From contig DGAD01000050.1 of assembly GCA_002382805.1 (NCBI GenBank), forward strand, positions 1 through 54,224: 54,224 nucleotides of DNA. Reading direction: 5' to 3'. Source of the stretch: Clostridiales bacterium UBA4039. Its GTDB lineage: Bacteria; Bacillota; Clostridia; Lachnospirales; Vallitaleaceae. Positions 18,407 through 28,548 of this stretch are shown here, piece after piece (position 1 is the first letter of the stretch; each line of letters opens with the position of its first letter). The position numbers and the translations under genes were made by a program. The notes below the pieces were generated by a model that was given only the letters and a program-made list of their open reading frames with translations, did no database searches and had not been told where the DNA came from.

Positions 18407-18925
18407 ATGGCTTATAATGACGTGTTTAAGGAACAACTGGTAAAGAGAGAAAATAATGGGAAAGATATGATGAAAAAAATAGGAATTATTGCAGGTGCGA
18501 TTGTTCTTGTGTTTATCGCATCAATGATTCCTATTATAACAGGCCTGGGATTATTGTTACCACTAATTGTTCTTATAGGATGGGTAGCCATCGTTTTGGT
18601 TCGACGCTTGAACTTAGAATATGAATATATTTTTACAAATGGTGAACTGGATATTGATCGAATATTTAATAAAAGTAAAAGAAAACGTGCAATTTCAATT
18701 GAAGTACGTTCTATTCATGTAATGATTCATGCAAAGCATCCGGACTACAAGCAAGAGACAAGCAATGTACAAAAAGTGTTAGACTTTAGTTCAGGTGTCG
18801 AAAGCGACCAGTTATATGCAGCCATACTTGATCATGAAGGTAAGCGAACGATGCTACTAATGGAACCAAATGACACTTTGATTGATGGCATAAAAATGTA
18901 TATACCTCGTAAAGTGAAAAAATAA
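18407..18925 (+). CDS. Membrane protein, probably DUF6106 family
   Basis: A 172-residue protein with two adjacent hydrophobic segments (about residues 24-44 and 47-65) after a short cytoplasmic start, AYNDVFKEQLVKRENNGKD, and a soluble C-terminal domain of about 105 residues. The start and topology resemble the DUF6106 proteins of Lachnospiraceae-type Clostridia (memory-based match, not verified). AGGAGG precedes the ATG at 18407; the frame's TTG at 18380 has no site. It ends 22 bases before the HD-GYP gene and is probably co-transcribed with it. Confidence 0.7.
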   Translation: MAYNDVFKEQLVKRENNGKDMMKKIGIIAGAIVLVFIASMIPIITGLGLLLPLIVLIGWVAIVLVRRLNLEYEYIFTNGELDIDRIFNKSKRKRAISIEVRSIHVMIHAKHPDYKQETSNVQKVLDFSSGVESDQLYAAILDHEGKRTMLLMEPNDTLIDGIKMYIPRKVKK

Positions 18926-18947
18926 ATTGGTTTAGAGGAAGATTCGT

Positions 18948-20030
18948 ATGAGAAGAATAAATGTTTCCAGATTAAAAGCAGGCATGGAGTTGGCAAAGCC
19001 TATCTATGCTAATAATGGTGTGATTTTATTAAGAGATGGGACGAATCTGACACAAAACTATATCGAAAAGATAAAACAGCTTGATTTAGCATACATTTAT
19101 ATTCAAGATGAGATATCTCAAGGTATCGAGATTGATGAACTTGTATCTGAAGAAACAAAAGCAGAAACAAAACGTGTCTTACAAGAGAGTATTCGAAAAA
19201 TTGAAGACGGTCATTTTTCAGTTAATGAAATGATCGTAAACAATGTTGAAACAATTATTACAGAAGTCTTGGAAAATCCAAGGGTAATGATTAGTTTACA
19301 AGAAATCCGCAACAAAAGTGATTATTTATACATGCATTCAATCAATGTATGTATTATTGCGTTGTTTATTGCCAAAAAAAAGGGCTATAATAATACACAA
19401 CTCAAGCATTTGGCTCTAGGAGCCCTTTTACATGACTTAGGAAAAAGTCAGATTAAAGATTTTGACGCCACGAGATATCGAGAGCAATATACGCCTCAAG
19501 AATTAGCCCTTTACCGCGATCATGTTCGGTTAGGATATGAACTGATAAAGTCTATTCCGGGAAGCTCTCTTTTGGCGGCGAATGTTGCATTAACGCATCA
19601 TGAGATGTTTGATGGAACCGGATTTCCATTAGGCAAAAAAAATGAGAATATTCATGAATTTTCGAGAATTGTTGCTATCGCAAATGAATACGATAACTTA
19701 TTATATAATAATTCGTTAACACAGCGTATGAAGCATTATGAGATTATTGAGTTAATCGTCTCACGAGCATATACATGGTTTGATCCGGAAATTGTACGTA
19801 TATTTAGAAGCTCTGTATCGCCATACCCTATTGGACTAGGCGTGCGCTTAAGTGATGGACGTATTGGTGTCGTTGCAAAACTCAATGAAAATATGCCGAC
19901 CCGACCAGTTATTCGCGTGGTTGATGCTGAAAATATTCAGATGGTTCTTGCAGAAGTGGATTTATCTCAAGACTTATCTGTGATGATTGATGATGAGATA
20001 GATATTGACAACAAAGAGGATTTTTGCTAA
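18948..20030 (+). CDS. HD-GYP-type cyclic-di-GMP phosphodiesterase with a GFP variant motif
   Basis: A 360-residue cytoplasmic protein. The N-terminal region (LKAGMELAKPIYANNGVILL) is the short domain often placed before HD-GYP. Metal-binding residues are His130, His162-Asp163 (LLHDLGK), His192 and His217-His218-Glu219. The signature that should read DGTGYP is DGTGFP (Asp222-Pro227), so Tyr is replaced by Phe. HD-GYP enzymes break down c-di-GMP or cGAMP; the metal centre looks complete, so activity is plausible. A C-terminal PilZ-like tail is not evident. It shares a transcript with the upstream membrane protein. Confidence 0.85.
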   Translation: MRRINVSRLKAGMELAKPIYANNGVILLRDGTNLTQNYIEKIKQLDLAYIYIQDEISQGIEIDELVSEETKAETKRVLQESIRKIEDGHFSVNEMIVNNVETIITEVLENPRVMISLQEIRNKSDYLYMHSINVCIIALFIAKKKGYNNTQLKHLALGALLHDLGKSQIKDFDATRYREQYTPQELALYRDHVRLGYELIKSIPGSSLLAANVALTHHEMFDGTGFPLGKKNENIHEFSRIVAIANEYDNLLYNNSLTQRMKHYEIIELIVSRAYTWFDPEIVRIFRSSVSPYPIGLGVRLSDGRIGVVAKLNENMPTRPVIRVVDAENIQMVLAEVDLSQDLSVMIDDEIDIDNKEDFC

Positions 20031-20053
20031 ACTCTCATATAACTTAAAAGTAA

Positions 20054-21547
<1,494 letters not shown>

Positions 21548-21570
21548 GCACAGGAGAAAAGGAGAAGATT

Positions 21571-22287
21571 ATGGGAATACCAACACCACATATTGAGGTA
21601 ACGAACAAAGAGGACTTTGCCAAAACAGTACTTATGCCAGGTGACCCTTTACGCGCTAAGTTTATTGCTGAGACTTTTTTAGAAGATGTTGTACAAGTCA
21701 ATAGCGTTAGAAATGCATTGGCTTTTACAGGAACATACAAAGGACGGAGAATATCTGTCTTTGGTTCAGGGATGGGGATGCCAAGTATAGGAATCTATTC
21801 TTATGAACTGTATAAGTTTTATGATGTGGAAAAAATCATTCGTATTGGCTCATGCGGAGCTTATTCAGACAAATTACATGTATATGATGTATTGCTTGCT
21901 CAAGACGTATGGTCAGAATCAACATATGCAAAAGTTCAAAGTGGGTATTTAGAACCAACAATAGAAGCGGATAAAGAGTTAAATAGCCAATTGGAAACGT
22001 ATGCCAAAGAACTTAATATTCCACTTACACGTACACGTATTCATTCTTCGGATGTGTTTTATCGAGAAAATCATAAAGAATTTGAACGCATTCGTGATGA
22101 AGAAGGATGTACAGCCGTTGAGATGGAAGCCTTTGCATTATTTGCAAATGCTAAAATCCTTGGAAAAAAAGCTGCGTGTTTACTAACAGTATCGGATTCA
22201 TTGGTTAATGGAGAGATAACGACAAGTGAAGAGCGACAAAACGCATTTACAAAAATGATGGAAATTGCGCTGGAAGCAGCAGAATAA
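21571..22287 (+). CDS. deoD: Purine nucleoside phosphorylase, DeoD type
   Basis: Splits purine (deoxy)ribonucleosides with phosphate into base and (deoxy)ribose-1-phosphate; homohexameric family. The 238-residue protein has the expected PGDPLRAKFIAETFL near residue 25, GSGMGMPSIGIYSYEL near residue 65, and EMEAFALFANAK near residue 180. The catalytic Asp is in TVSDSLV. With guaB directly upstream, this is a purine synthesis and salvage pair. A terminator follows. Confidence 0.96.
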   Translation: MGIPTPHIEVTNKEDFAKTVLMPGDPLRAKFIAETFLEDVVQVNSVRNALAFTGTYKGRRISVFGSGMGMPSIGIYSYELYKFYDVEKIIRIGSCGAYSDKLHVYDVLLAQDVWSESTYAKVQSGYLEPTIEADKELNSQLETYAKELNIPLTRTRIHSSDVFYRENHKEFERIRDEEGCTAVEMEAFALFANAKILGKKAACLLTVSDSLVNGEITTSEERQNAFTKMMEIALEAAE

Positions 22288-22315
22288 ATAAAATCATAGT
22301 TAAACTTAACATACT

Positions 22316-22347
22316 AAGGCATTGCTCAAATGAGCAATGCCTTTTTG
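22316..22347 (+). terminator. Terminator after deoD
   Basis: AAGGCATTGCTC (22316-22327) pairs perfectly with GAGCAATGCCTT (22332-22343) around a 4-base loop, followed by T residues. Confidence 0.92.
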
Positions 22348-22356
22348 TGAGCTGAC

Positions 22357-22410
22357 TTTACACAAACTTAACATGAGGCGTATATGGACTTAACCAAAAA
22401 ATGATATAGT
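22357..22410 (+). promoter_or_regulatory. Pho box and promoter of the phosphate operon
   Basis: TTTACA (22357), TTAACA (22368) and TTAACC (22390) lie on one face of the helix at 11-base steps; the fourth position (22379) is poor. This matches the TT(A/T)ACA repeats bound by PhoP in Firmicutes. A -10 box, TATAGT, is at 22405-22410 with no independent -35, as expected for an activated promoter. Confidence 0.75.
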
Positions 22411-22442
22411 TTTCATAGAAAATACAATTAAGAGGTGTAATA

Positions 22443-23201
22443 ATGGCGAATCAGACAAAGTTTAAAGTAGAAGATCTTGATTTATATTACGGTGATTTTC
22501 AAGCGCTAAAAAAAGTGAATCTAGAAATTAAAGCCAATGAGATAACAGCATTTATCGGACCATCCGGTTGTGGTAAATCAACTTTTTTGCGGACATTAAA
22601 TCGTATGAACGATTTGATTGAAGGCGTTAGAGTTGATGGCAAGGTACTCTTAGACAATCAGGACATATATGGCAATATTGACGTTATTAGCTTGCGCTCA
22701 AGAGTTGGCATGGTTTTTCAAAAGCCAAATCCTTTTCCTATGAGCATCTATGACAATGTAGCGTATGGACCCAGAATGCACGGTATAAAAAGAAAGTCTC
22801 AGTTAGATGACATTGTAGAGCGTAGCCTTCGTCAAGCAGCTATTTGGGATGAAGTCAAAGATCGCGTAAAAAAAAGTGCGTTAGGTGTCTCAGGTGGTCA
22901 GCAACAAAGAATATGTATTGCAAGGGCATTGGCGGTAGAACCAGATGTTTTATTAATGGATGAGCCAACGTCTGCACTGGACCCTATATCAACATTGAAG
23001 ATAGAAGATTTGGCGTCAGAACTTAAAGAAAAATATACAATTATAATGGTAACCCATAATATGCAACAAGCCGCAAGGATATCTGATCGAACTGCTTTTT
23101 TCCTACTAGGTGAACTGCTGGAATTTGGAAAAACAGAAAAAATCTTTAGAGATCCTCAAAATAAGAAGACAGAAGATTATATTACCGGTCGTTTTGGATG
23201 A
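22443..23201 (+). CDS. pstB: Phosphate ABC transporter ATPase PstB
   Basis: Energises high-affinity phosphate import. The 252-residue protein has Walker [10 protein letters not shown] near residue 38, the signature [15 protein letters not shown] near residue 150, and Walker [14 protein letters not shown]. The family-specific start [16 protein letters not shown] is present. AGAGGTG precedes the ATG. It heads the transcript under the Pho box, but pstS, pstC and pstA are not adjacent, so its membrane partners must be encoded elsewhere. Confidence 0.96.
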   Translation: MANQTKFKVEDLDLYYGDFQALKKVNLEIKANEITAFIGPSGCGKSTFLRTLNRMNDLIEGVRVDGKVLLDNQDIYGNIDVISLRSRVGMVFQKPNPFPMSIYDNVAYGPRMHGIKRKSQLDDIVERSLRQAAIWDEVKDRVKKSALGVSGGQQQRICIARALAVEPDVLLMDEPTSALDPISTLKIEDLASELKEKYTIIMVTHNMQQAARISDRTAFFLLGELLEFGKTEKIFRDPQNKKTEDYITGRFG

Positions 23202-23259
23202 TACGATTGCAATGATGGTGTATTTAGCGTAAAATAAAAAGTGTTGTGGAGGAAATATT

Positions 23260-23907
23260 ATGCCAGTAAGGTATGAATTTGAAAAGGAATTAAACCGTTT
23301 ACATAAAGATATTATTAAAATGGGCGCATTTATCGAAGAGTCGATTCAAGACATGATAAAAGCGCTAAAAACGCGTGACAAAGAACTTGCCATGCATGTT
23401 ATCAAAAAAGATGATTTGATTGATGAAATGGAACGAAAGATTGAGCGTGAATGTTTGATTATTGTAGCAAGACAGCAGCCCATAGCTACGGATTTACGTG
23501 ATATCGTATCCATATTAAAAATTGTTACGGATTTAGAGCGTATTGCTGACCATTGTGAAGACATTAGTGAATATGTTGTTCGACTCACAGAAAAACAACC
23601 GTTTTTAAAGTTGGAAATATTACCGGCAATGGCAGATGCTGTAAGTTTAATGATTTCTGATACGATTAATGCATATATACGTAAAGACCTTGACTTGGCT
23701 AGGGAAATCATTCAACGTGATGATGTGATTGATAATTATTTTAATCAACTCATGGAAAAACTGATTCAACTGATGCAAGAAGACAGCGAGTTGATTCAAG
23801 ATTCGACAAATTATATATTAATTAATAAATACCTTGAACGCATGGCAGATCATGCGACCAATATTGCAGAGTGGATTATCTATTACGGAACCGGAAAATT
23901 GCAATAG
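23260..23907 (+). CDS. phoU: Phosphate signalling protein PhoU
   Basis: Links phosphate-transporter state to the PhoR kinase and limits phosphate uptake. The 215-residue, all-helical protein consists of two similar three-helix bundles, each with an acidic metal-binding motif: DLERIADHCEDI near residue 93 and YLERMADHATNIAEW near residue 190. Its place between pstB and the two-component genes is typical. GGAGG lies just upstream. Confidence 0.96.
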   Translation: MPVRYEFEKELNRLHKDIIKMGAFIEESIQDMIKALKTRDKELAMHVIKKDDLIDEMERKIERECLIIVARQQPIATDLRDIVSILKIVTDLERIADHCEDISEYVVRLTEKQPFLKLEILPAMADAVSLMISDTINAYIRKDLDLAREIIQRDDVIDNYFNQLMEKLIQLMQEDSELIQDSTNYILINKYLERMADHATNIAEWIIYYGTGKLQ

Positions 23908-23922
23908 CAAGCGGAGGATATC

Positions 23923-24636
23923 ATGGCAACAAATACTATTTTGACAATTGATGATGAAGAACATATTCTTGAACTCATCCGATATAATCTTGAAAAAAAT
24001 GGATACCATGTGCTACAGGCACTTGATGGAGAAACCGGACTTGACCTTCTTGAAAAAAATGCTGTGGATTTGGTTTTACTGGATTTGATGTTGCCTGGAA
24101 TCGATGGCTTAGAAGTTTTGCGCAAAATTCGTACGGATGAACGTTTTAAACAGATACCCGTAATTATGTTGACGGCAAAAAGCGAAGAGATCGATACAGT
24201 CTTAGGTTTGGAGATGGGGGCAGATGACTATATTGGTAAGCCCTTTGGCAATCATGAGCTCATTGCACGCATGAAAGCTGTTTTTCGAAGAACAAGCGAA
24301 CTCAATAAAATGCGTCAACAAAAGATAGACTCTACAGATGAAGTCATCAGTGTGGAAGGCATCGAGATCAACAGATCGACCCATGAGATTATTGTTCGTG
24401 GAGAACGCATTGAACTTCCGCTTAAAGAGTTTGAACTTTTATACTTGTTGGCAAAGAATAAAGGGCGTGTGTTTGACCGAGAATACTTGCTCGAGAAAAT
24501 ATGGGGTTATGAGTATTATGGAGAAACCAGAACGGTAGATGTACATATTCGCAACCTTAGAAAAAAAATAGAATTGGATGATAAAAATCCCCAGTTTATA
24601 AAAACAGTTCGCGGAGTGGGGTATAAGTTTAAGTAG
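23923..24636 (+). CDS. phoP: Phosphate-responsive response regulator PhoP/PhoB
   Basis: OmpR-family transcription activator of 237 residues. The receiver domain has the acidic pair Asp10-Asp11, phosphorylation site Asp54 in LVLLDLMLPG, and Lys106 in DDYIGKPF. The winged-helix domain starts near residue 140 and ends RTVDVHIRNLRKKIE...VRGVGYKFK. The cognate kinase follows 9 bases later. It probably binds the Pho box at 22357 and activates its own operon. Confidence 0.95.
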   Translation: MATNTILTIDDEEHILELIRYNLEKNGYHVLQALDGETGLDLLEKNAVDLVLLDLMLPGIDGLEVLRKIRTDERFKQIPVIMLTAKSEEIDTVLGLEMGADDYIGKPFGNHELIARMKAVFRRTSELNKMRQQKIDSTDEVISVEGIEINRSTHEIIVRGERIELPLKEFELLYLLAKNKGRVFDREYLLEKIWGYEYYGETRTVDVHIRNLRKKIELDDKNPQFIKTVRGVGYKFK

Positions 24637-24645
24637 AGGTGGATT

Positions 24646-26406
24646 ATGGGTAAAAAATTAGTCATAACATATATATCTATTGTAGCAATTACAATGCTCG
24701 TGACGGTTTTGTTTTCATGGCAAAAGGTAAACCGTCATTTTTTTGAACAAACATCACAAGAATCTCAAGAAAAAATAGTTCTTATTGACCGTCTCATCAA
24801 GTATGAACTGATGACGTCGAACCAAACACTGCAAGAGATTGTCATAGCTTACGGAGAACAAACCAATGTACGTATTACATTGATTAATGATGATGGTGTG
24901 GTATTGGCAGATTCACTTAACGACCCAAAAACGATGGAAAACCATCGAAACCGCACTGAGTTTAAGAATGCGCTACGTGGGATTTTAGAGCCTGAGCTTC
25001 GTTATAGTAGCACCATGGAAGCCTATCTATATTATTTTACCAAAACATTTGAGTATGAAGATATGGAGGGGGTCCTTAGAATATCTGTTCCGGCAGATAA
25101 TATTCAAGACCTTGTCAAAGATTTACTTCAATCTGTGGTCATTGGGTTATTTTTAGGATTAATCCTCTCGTCGATTGCAGCTTATTTTTTCATACGACGT
25201 CTAATGCAGCCGATTAATGAATTGACTCAAGTTGCAGAAAAAATCACATCCGGAGATTATGATCACAAAGTCTATGTGGATGATCGACATCAATTGGGAA
25301 AACTTGCAGATGCATTTAATCTGATGACGTTTACCATGCGCAAAAACATGTGGCAGATTGAACAAAAAAATGCCGAGCTAGAATCTATTTTAGTCAGCAT
25401 GGACTTGGGATTAGCAGCTATTGATGAATCCTATAAAATCGTATTTTCCAACCAACCGTTTAGTGAAATACTTGGGATTAATCCAGAAATTGAAGGCAAG
25501 CTTTTCTATGAAGTCATTCGTAACACCCATATGTTTAAAGTCATAGAGCAGTCTATTGAAGAGGGTGAATACATCGAAGAAGAAACGACAATTAGTCAAG
25601 GGGCAGATACGATTGTGTTAAAAATCTCTGCTTCGCCTATTAAAAGTCGTACAAGCCAAAACACCTTACATGGAATTTTGATTATTATAGAAGATGTGAC
25701 GAAAATGCGTAAGCTGGAGCTTATCCGCCAGGAATTTGTATCAAATGTCACCCACGAACTTAAGACACCTCTAACATCCATTAAGGGATTTGTAGATACA
25801 TTAAAACATGGTGCGATGCAAGACCCTGAAGTAGCTGAACGCTTTTTAGACATCATTGATATTGAGGCCGAACGTTTGGCCCTACTTATCGAAGACATTC
25901 TTTTATTATCTGAAATCGAAAGTATGAAAATTGACCGACAAGTGGACACATATTCTGTGGCAACCATTGTTGACGAAGTCGTTGACATTCTATCGATGAA
26001 AGCACAAAAAAAAGGATTGAAGTTAGAGGTTAATGTTCAAGAAGATTTGCCGAACTTGGAGTGTAATAAAAATCGAATGAAGCAATTGTTGATTAATCTT
26101 ATAGACAATAGTATTAAATATACGGAAGAAGGTTCAGTTCATATAGCATGCACTAGCTCAAGGGATTATCAACATCTAAATATTGAGATTACCGATACAG
26201 GTATAGGAATTGAACAAGAACATCTGGAGCGTCTATTTGAGCGGTTTTATCGTGTGGACAAAGGACGGTCTAGAAAACAAGGCGGTACCGGGCTTGGGCT
26301 ATCGATTGTTAAGCATATCGTTGAGCTTTACCATGGTAAAATAAGTGTGAAGAGCCAAGTGGGACATGGCACAACAATGAAAGTCAAGTTACCGTTTAAA
26401 CTCTAG
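24646..26406 (+). CDS. phoR: Phosphate sensor histidine kinase PhoR
   Basis: Membrane histidine kinase of 586 residues. TM1 is at about residues 5-25, an extracytoplasmic sensor spans about 30-160, TM2 is at about 163-185, and a HAMP linker (LMQPINELTQVAEKI) and a PAS domain follow. The phosphorylated histidine is His370 in SNVTHELKTPLTSIKGF. The ATP-binding domain has the N box (LLINLIDNSIKYT) and G boxes (DTGIGIEQEH, GTGLGLSIVKHI). It is the last gene of the pstB-phoU-phoP-phoR unit. Confidence 0.95.
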   Translation: MGKKLVITYISIVAITMLVTVLFSWQKVNRHFFEQTSQESQEKIVLIDRLIKYELMTSNQTLQEIVIAYGEQTNVRITLINDDGVVLADSLNDPKTMENHRNRTEFKNALRGILEPELRYSSTMEAYLYYFTKTFEYEDMEGVLRISVPADNIQDLVKDLLQSVVIGLFLGLILSSIAAYFFIRRLMQPINELTQVAEKITSGDYDHKVYVDDRHQLGKLADAFNLMTFTMRKNMWQIEQKNAELESILVSMDLGLAAIDESYKIVFSNQPFSEILGINPEIEGKLFYEVIRNTHMFKVIEQSIEEGEYIEEETTISQGADTIVLKISASPIKSRTSQNTLHGILIIIEDVTKMRKLELIRQEFVSNVTHELKTPLTSIKGFVDTLKHGAMQDPEVAERFLDIIDIEAERLALLIEDILLLSEIESMKIDRQVDTYSVATIVDEVVDILSMKAQKKGLKLEVNVQEDLPNLECNKNRMKQLLINLIDNSIKYTEEGSVHIACTSSRDYQHLNIEITDTGIGIEQEHLERLFERFYRVDKGRSRKQGGTGLGLSIVKHIVELYHGKISVKSQVGHGTTMKVKLPFKL

Positions 26407-26453
26407 ATGAAAAAGATGGCTTTCTTAGTTTAAAGTGGTATAGTAACAAAGGG

Positions 26454-26482
26454 TTGACAAATTCTTTTTTCTCATATAAAGT
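26454..26482 (+). promoter_or_regulatory. Probable promoter of the DAHP synthase gene
   Basis: TTGACA at 26454-26459 is followed by TATAAA (26475, 15-base spacer) or TAAAGT (26477, 17-base spacer). Either could serve as the -10 box. Confidence 0.55.
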
Positions 26483-26510
26483 ATAGACAGTATAAAATGG
26501 AGGAAAAGAA

Positions 26511-27539
26511 ATGAGTTTAGATTATATTATAGAACTTCCAAGTCCAAAAGAAATTATGGAAGAATTACCAGTATCTGATGCAATTAAGGCTAAAAAAGCT
26601 GAGCGAGATCAAGCAATTAAAGATGTATTTGTCGGAGATAGTGACAAGTTTATCTTGATTGTTGGACCTTGTTCTGCAGATAATGAAAGTGCAGTGCTTG
26701 ACTATATTGAACGTTTAACGACGCTTCAAGAAAAAGTTGAGGATAAGGTTATTATTATTCCGAGAATATATACCAATAAGCCAAGAACGACAGGAGAAGG
26801 CTATAAAGGGATGCTACATCAGCCAAATCCGTTAAAAGGTTCAGATATGGTTGGCGGAATCAAAGCAATTCGTCATCTCCACATCAAAGCAGCTGAGATA
26901 TCGGGCATGACCAGTGCAGATGAGATGCTGTATCCGGAAAACTATGCATATCTGGATGATATACTAAGTTATGTAGCTATTGGGGCTAGAAGTGTTGAAA
27001 ACCAACAGCATCGTCTGACTGTAAGTGGATTAGATATCCCCGTAGGGATGAAAAATCCAACAGGAGGCGATATCACGGTGATGCTTAATGCCATTCGAGC
27101 AGCACAAATCGAGCATAATTTTATTTTTAGAGGATATGAAGTCAAGACGTCAGGCAATCCGCTGACACATTCGATTTTACGTGGATTTGTTGATCAATAC
27201 GGACGTAACTTTCCTAATTATCATTATGAAGATATTCGTTTTTTAATTGATCAGTATGAAGAACGTGAATTACAATTTCCTGCAGTTATTATTGATACCA
27301 ATCATGCCAATTCCAATAAACAATACGATGAACAACCGCGTATCGCCAATGAGATTATTCGTAATCGTAATTATGACCCACGTATCAAAAATTTTGTCAA
27401 AGGTCTTATGATTGAAAGTTATATCGAAGGCGGAAGTCAAAGTGTTGATGGCGGGTGTTATGGAAAATCGATTACAGACCCTTGTCTATCCTATGATGAA
27501 ACATATAGGATGATTATGAATATCGCAGAAAAATTATGA
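26511..27539 (+). CDS. aroF: 3-deoxy-7-phosphoheptulonate synthase (DAHP synthase, AroG/AroF type)
   Basis: Condenses phosphoenolpyruvate and erythrose-4-phosphate in the first step of aromatic amino acid synthesis. The 342-residue protein has LIVGPCSADNESAVLDY near residue 48 and the substrate-binding PRIYTNKPRTTGEGYKG near residue 85. Metal-binding elements DTNHANSNKQ and GGSQSVDGGCYGKSITDPC are also visible. It is of the type I-alpha class seen in enteric AroF/G/H rather than the clostridial I-beta class. Which amino acid inhibits it cannot be told. The next gene overlaps its stop codon by 4 bases. Confidence 0.94.
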   Translation: MSLDYIIELPSPKEIMEELPVSDAIKAKKAERDQAIKDVFVGDSDKFILIVGPCSADNESAVLDYIERLTTLQEKVEDKVIIIPRIYTNKPRTTGEGYKGMLHQPNPLKGSDMVGGIKAIRHLHIKAAEISGMTSADEMLYPENYAYLDDILSYVAIGARSVENQQHRLTVSGLDIPVGMKNPTGGDITVMLNAIRAAQIEHNFIFRGYEVKTSGNPLTHSILRGFVDQYGRNFPNYHYEDIRFLIDQYEERELQFPAVIIDTNHANSNKQYDEQPRIANEIIRNRNYDPRIKNFVKGLMIESYIEGGSQSVDGGCYGKSITDPCLSYDETYRMIMNIAEKL

Positions 27540-28219
27540 TAGGCACATTGGTCAATGTGGCTACAGTTATCATTGGTGGAACGATTGGTGTATTATTTCA
27601 TTCAAAGGTACCGAAACGGTTTATTGATATTGCCTTTACAGGCATAGGTATTTTTACCTTGATATTAGGTGTCTCAATGGCTATACAATCGAATCAACAG
27701 CTGTTTATGGTCTTTAGTATTATTATTGGAAGTATCATAGGCGAAGGCTTTGATTTGGACCGACAGTTAAATCGTCTAAGTGAACGGTTTAAGGAGCGAA
27801 TCAATTCAAAAGATTCTAACTTTTCAACAGGATTAATTACATCTTTTTTGCTTTTTTGTATGGGGTCGATGACCATATTGGGAGCCATTCAAGAAGGGGT
27901 GAGCCAATCACCGGACTTATTACTCACAAAAGCGACTATGGATGGATTTGCTGCATTAGCACTTGCTTCAACCCTTGGTATCGGTGTGATTTTTAGTGTG
28001 ATCCCTTTGTTTATCTTTCAGGGAGGGTTGACGCTACTTGCCGGATATCTGCAACACTACCTTACAGAGGCTATGATTACAGAACTGAGTGCTGTGGGAG
28101 GTCTACTTTTGATCGCCCTCGCTTTGAATATTCTTGAAATCAAGACAATTAAGGTGATGAATATGTTGCCGTCTCTTCTTGTCATTATTATTTTTATGGT
28201 TATCCATCAATTTTTATAA
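27536..28219 (+). CDS. DUF554-family membrane protein
   Basis: A 227-residue protein with about six hydrophobic segments. The N-terminal MIGTLVNVATVIIGGTIGVLF and the central FCMGSMTILGAIQEG are typical of DUF554 (YdfK/YqgA-like) proteins, whose function is unknown. The start ATG overlaps the preceding stop in ATGA, indicating translational coupling with the DAHP synthase gene, although no functional link is evident. Confidence 0.85.
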   Translation: MIGTLVNVATVIIGGTIGVLFHSKVPKRFIDIAFTGIGIFTLILGVSMAIQSNQQLFMVFSIIIGSIIGEGFDLDRQLNRLSERFKERINSKDSNFSTGLITSFLLFCMGSMTILGAIQEGVSQSPDLLLTKATMDGFAALALASTLGIGVIFSVIPLFIFQGGLTLLAGYLQHYLTEAMITELSAVGGLLLIALALNILEIKTIKVMNMLPSLLVIIIFMVIHQFL

Positions 28220-28224
28220 AAAGC

Positions 28225-28253
28225 TTGACAAAGGTATAGAGATAGTGTACTAT
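28225..28253 (+). promoter_or_regulatory. Promoter of the T-box-leuA transcript
   Basis: TTGACA (28225-28230) and TACTAT (28248-28253) are separated by 17 bases. Transcription would start near 28260, just ahead of the T-box. Confidence 0.8.
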
Positions 28254-28259
28254 TCTTTA

Positions 28260-28527
28260 AAACTGAATGGAACAAAAACTGTGAAAAGGAGCAGTAGTTT
28301 TCTTGAATTTTTCAGAGAGTTGTTGGTAGGTGTGAAACAACATTGGATAGATAATGAACTAGCCTTGGAGTTGCGTGTTGAAGCTGAGTAGACATAGCCG
28401 GGATTGACCGTTATATCAAGAAGATATGTTGGTATCTAGTGAGTGCATTCTGAGGAATGAATTTGAGTGGTAACGCGGAAGTTAACCTTTCGTCTCTATA
28501 GTTTATAGAGATGAGAGGTTTTTTTGA
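28260..28527 (+). ncRNA. T-box leader, leucine-type, controlling leuA
   Basis: A tRNA-sensing leader fills the 329 bases between the DUF554 gene and leuA. Stem I contains the distal AGAGAG element (about 28313) and GTGAAAC loop, and a candidate specifier CTA (Leu) at 28359-28361 preceded by GAA. The T-box sequence GAGTGGTAACGCGG is at 28465-28478; its UGGU would pair with the ACCA end of tRNA-Leu. A 17-base-pair terminator stem (28484-28500 with 28504-28520) and a T run follow. Uncharged tRNA-Leu should favour the antiterminator and switch on leuA. Confidence 0.9.
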
Positions 28528-28548
28528 TTTTATTAGGAGGATAAGGAT

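Noticed and set aside
28179..28391. 70-codon frame overlapping the DUF554 gene end and the leuA leader
   Set aside because: It crosses the promoter and T-box structure; the RNA features explain the sequence better.
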